Origin: an uncultured Oscillibacter sp.
GTDB taxonomy: Bacteria; Bacillota_A; Clostridia; Oscillospirales; Oscillospiraceae
Length of the DNA: 8,087 bases
Assembly (NCBI GenBank): GCA_902462475.1
Contig: CABQCB010000067.1
Location: forward strand, 1 to 8,087
Direction of reading: 5' to 3'
Each line of letters begins with the position of its first letter. Position 1 is the first letter of the stretch. This document shows positions 5,847 through 8,087 of this stretch, piece after piece. The position numbers and the translations under genes were made by a program. Under the pieces are notes generated by a model. The model searched no databases. It was not told where the DNA came from and worked only from the letters and a program-made list of their open reading frames with translations.

Positions 5847-7643
5847 TCAGGTGGAGGCGGGACCGGCGATGGGCAGGGTGAGTCGGATGGTGGTGCCGGG
5901 GCCCTCGTGGGGGGCCAGGGCAATGGTGCCGTTGTGGCGCAGCACCAGCTCCCGGGCGATGGACAGTCCCAGGCCCGTGCCGCCGGATTCCCGGGAGCGG
6001 GCCTTGTCCACCCGGTAGAACCGGTCGAAGATCCGGTCCCGGTCCTTTTCGGGAATGCCGATGCCGTCATCCCAGACCTCCATCCATACGTCGTTTTCCG
6101 TGGAGCCGGCGCTGATGCGGATGTGGCCGCCGTCGGGCGTGTACTTGATGGCGTTGCCGATGACGTTCATCATGACCTGCTCCAGACGGCTGCGGTCGCC
6201 CACGATAAGCGGCAGGTCCTCCAAAGAGCCGCAGGTGAGCTCGTGGCCGTGGTTCTTGGCGGCCAGGGCGTTGGCCCGGGCCACGCTTTCAATGGCCTCG
6301 GCAAAGGAGAACCGGGAGAGGATCAGCTCCGTGTGGCCGGAGTCCAGGCGGGAGAGGGTCAAAAGGTCCTGAACGATGTTGGTCATGCGGTCGGTCTCCG
6401 TGATGATGATATCCAGAAAGCTCCGGGCGGTCTCGTGGGGGATGTCGCCCTCCTCCGCGTCCCGGAGGGTCTCCGCGTAGCTGCGGACATTGGTCAGCGG
6501 GGTGCGCAGCTCGTGGGAGACATTGGCCACGAACTCCTTGCGGCGCTCTTCGTTGCGGTGCTGCTCCGTCACGTCGTGGAGCACGATCAAAACGCCGCCG
6601 CGGGCCTGGTCGGAAAAGGGGGCCAGGTACAGCTCCAGTGTCCGCTCTCCCACCAGCATCTCACCTTCGGCGTAGTTGGGCCGCTGAAGAGCCAGCATCT
6701 CGGCAAAGGGATAGACCGAACCGAACAGCTCGTCGTAGGTGCAGCGGTCGTCCAGATTGCGGTGGAGCATGGTGTTGGCGGCAGGGTTGCAGTGGATGAG
6801 ACCGCCTTCATGGTTGAAGGCCACCACGCCGTCGGTCATGTGGAGGAACAGGGTATCCAGCTTGTCCCGCTCGTTTTCCACGGCGGCCAGGGTCTCCTGC
6901 AAGATGCCGGACATTTCATTGAATGTGCCCGTGAGGATGCCGATTTCATCGGAGGACTCCACCGGGAGCTCGCTGTCGAAGTGCCCGGCGGCCACCCGCT
7001 CGGCACCGGCGGTGAGCTTTTCGATGGGACCCACCATGGTCTTGGAGAGCAGGAAGCTCAGCAGCACGGAGATGAGCAATCCGATGACCAGGGCCTGAAA
7101 GATGATGGTGAACAGCTGGGCGTTGAGCTCGGAGACCGTCTCCTTGTTGTCCAGGATGTAGATGATGAAGGCGTTGTCCCCGGCCAGGATGGGAATGGCC
7201 ACATCCATGTAGTCGGCGGTGATATCGCTCTCGTCACCGACCAAAGTGGCGTCGCCCCGGGCTACCGCGTTGCGGGCGGTGAGCAGGTTGGCGGTCTGCT
7301 GGCGGGGCAGGCTGTCCTCCCCGGCAGAGCCACTCAAAAAGGCGCCGGTCCGTCCGGCGAGAATAAAGTAGTTGCGGCTGCGGTAGTCGATGCCCAGCTC
7401 ACCGGCGCTGATCTTCAGGATCTCCTGGAGCCGCTGGGCCCCGTCTTCCTGGGCGGCCTCGCTGCGCAGGGTGGATACGAATTCCTGCTGATCCTCACCG
7501 AACACATCGGCGATCTGCTCGTAAAAGGTATTGATATAAAAGCTGGAGACGCTGGTGGTCAAAAATGCACCCACCACTGCCATCAGCGATGTGATCAGCA
7601 ACAGCAAGATCAGCATCAGCTTCATATGCAGGCTGCGGAACAC
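5847..7643 (-). CDS. walK: Sensor histidine kinase WalK (YycG)
   Basis: A 598-residue membrane kinase with full WalK architecture: TM1 about 9-28, an external PAS/Cache-like domain about 29-177, TM2 about 178-199, HAMP about 200-252 ([20 protein letters not shown], then DEIG), a cytoplasmic PAS about 258-360, then the kinase core. The H-box is [13 protein letters not shown] with His377; the N-box is [11 protein letters not shown] (493-503); DDGIGIP (525-531) and GGTGLGLSI (554-562) are the G boxes. All catalytic elements are intact. It autophosphorylates on His377 and phosphorylates WalR to control peptidoglycan remodelling. In the PAS, H268/D271 (HMTD) and H356/E360 (HDVTE) align with the four residues that bind zinc in S. 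aureus WalK. The start is taken as GTG 7643, 8 bases after AGGAGG; the GTG at 7652 overlaps that site, and the ATG at 7625 lacks one. It begins 29 bases after walR. Confidence 0.97.
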   Translation of the reverse strand: MFRSLHMKLMLILLLLITSLMAVVGAFLTTSVSSFYINTFYEQIADVFGEDQQEFVSTLRSEAAQEDGAQRLQEILKISAGELGIDYRSRNYFILAGRTGAFLSGSAGEDSLPRQQTANLLTARNAVARGDATLVGDESDITADYMDVAIPILAGDNAFIIYILDNKETVSELNAQLFTIIFQALVIGLLISVLLSFLLSKTMVGPIEKLTAGAERVAAGHFDSELPVESSDEIGILTGTFNEMSGILQETLAAVENERDKLDTLFLHMTDGVVAFNHEGGLIHCNPAANTMLHRNLDDRCTYDELFGSVYPFAEMLALQRPNYAEGEMLVGERTLELYLAPFSDQARGGVLIVLHDVTEQHRNEERRKEFVANVSHELRTPLTNVRSYAETLRDAEEGDIPHETARSFLDIIITETDRMTNIVQDLLTLSRLDSGHTELILSRFSFAEAIESVARANALAAKNHGHELTCGSLEDLPLIVGDRSRLEQVMMNVIGNAIKYTPDGGHIRISAGSTENDVWMEVWDDGIGIPEKDRDRIFDRFYRVDKARSRESGGTGLGLSIARELVLRHNGTIALAPHEGPGTTIRLTLPIAGPAST

Positions 7644-7644
7644 C

Positions 7645-7657
7645 GGCGGCACCTCCT
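7645..7657 (-). promoter_or_regulatory. walK: walK ribosome site deciding a GTG start
   Basis: Minus-strand AGGAGGTGCCGCC ends one base before GTG 7643. It supports the GTG start giving MFRSLHMKL rather than the GTG embedded in the site or the downstream ATG at 7625. The same 13-mer precedes yycH. Confidence 0.75.
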
Positions 7658-7672
7658 CTCATTGGCGTGGGA

Positions 7673-8087
7673 TCACACGGAGAAATAGTAGCCCGCGCCG
7701 CGGCGGGTGAGGATATAGGTGGGGTTGGCGGGGTCTGCCTCGATTTTTTCCCGCAGACGCCGGACGGTCACGTCCACCGTGCGCGCGTCGTCGCCCACAT
7801 AGCCGTAGTTCCAAACCTGCTCCATCAGGGCGATGCGGGAGTAGACCTTGTTGGGGTGGCTGGCCAGGAACGTCAAAAGCTCATACTCCCGCTGGGTCAG
7901 ATCGATGGCCTTGCCGGCGCGGAATACCTGGTGGCTGTCCGTGTTGATGGAAAGATCGCCGGCCACCGGCATGGCGCTGGCGGCGGCGGAAGCGGGGGCG
8001 GCCATGGCGGTGCGGCGGATGTTGGCCCCCACCCGGGCGATGAGCTCCCGCATGGAAAAGGGCTTGGTGATATAGTCGTCGGCGCCG
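7673..8087 (-). CDS. walR: Response regulator WalR (YycF), C-terminal part
   Basis: The last 137 residues of an OmpR/PhoB-type regulator; the N-terminus lies beyond base 8087. The visible part begins in the receiver domain with GADDYITKPFSMREL, which contains the conserved switch lysine of the KPF motif; the phospho-accepting Asp is off the window. An Ala-rich linker (MAAPASAAASAMPVAG) leads to a winged-helix DNA-binding domain with LTQREYELLTFLASHPNKVYSR and the recognition-helix and wing region RTVDVTVRRLREKIE, then TRRGAGYYFSV at the end. This closely follows WalR/YycF in family pattern. Phosphorylated by WalK, it activates or represses cell-wall hydrolase genes. The stop lies 29 bases before the walK start, so the two genes form the head of one operon whose promoter is outside the window. 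Confidence 0.96.
   Translation of the reverse strand, partial: GADDYITKPFSMRELIARVGANIRRTAMAAPASAAASAMPVAGDLSINTDSHQVFRAGKAIDLTQREYELLTFLASHPNKVYSRIALMEQVWNYGYVGDDARTVDVTVRRLREKIEADPANPTYILTRRGAGYYFSV

Noticed and set aside
5907..7688. A 593-codon plus-strand open frame opposite walK
   Set aside because: Antisense shadow of an intact, motif-complete walK; composition is low-information and no plausible ribosome site is evident.

Overview
The window reads almost entirely on the minus strand (transcription runs from base 8087 toward base 1). It is a high-GC chromosomal segment carrying the WalRK (YycFG) cell-wall control locus of a Gram-positive bacterium. High GC, strong AGGAGG ribosome sites, several TTG/GTG starts, a walR-walK-yycH-yycI-yycJ backbone with rlmH next to it, and a murA inside the cluster all suggest a GC-rich member of the class Clostridia, perhaps a gut Oscillospiraceae (Flavonifractor/Oscillibacter-like). 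The lineage is inferred from style and gene order, not from a database match.

Layout in order of transcription: 3' part of walR (response regulator; 8087-7673), walK (sensor kinase; 7643-5847), yycH (5814-4522) and yycI (4488-3685), which are packed with gaps of 29-33 bases. Next is a 233-base gap with a promoter-like site and a GC-rich structured leader, then murA (3451-2153). A long hairpin follows (2143-2091), then yycJ/walJ (2059-1256), which overlaps rlmH (1268-786) by 13 bases. A small DUF2007-type protein (771-466) and the 5' part of an alpha-phosphohexomutase of the PgcA type (403 to beyond base 1) complete the window. I see no mobile elements, CRISPR arrays, tRNA or rRNA genes.

Functional picture: WalK is a membrane histidine kinase. 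YycH and YycI are single-pass membrane proteins with large extracytoplasmic domains that in Bacillus and Staphylococcus tune WalK. WalR is the DNA-binding output, classically controlling peptidoglycan hydrolases. MurA makes the first committed peptidoglycan precursor, and PgcA-type mutases supply glucose-1-phosphate for envelope glycans. YycJ (metallo-beta-lactamase-fold nuclease) and RlmH (23S rRNA pseudouridine methyltransferase) are common neighbours of wal loci.

Novelty: this is mostly a conserved housekeeping locus. The points most worth checking are the regulated-looking murA leader (extended -10 promoter, competing GC-rich stems, two tandem short ORFs, TTG start), the long hairpin between murA and yycJ, and a conserved HxxD...HxxxE set in the WalK PAS domain matching the Zn-binding site known from S. 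aureus WalK. I found no convincing evidence for a wholly new system.
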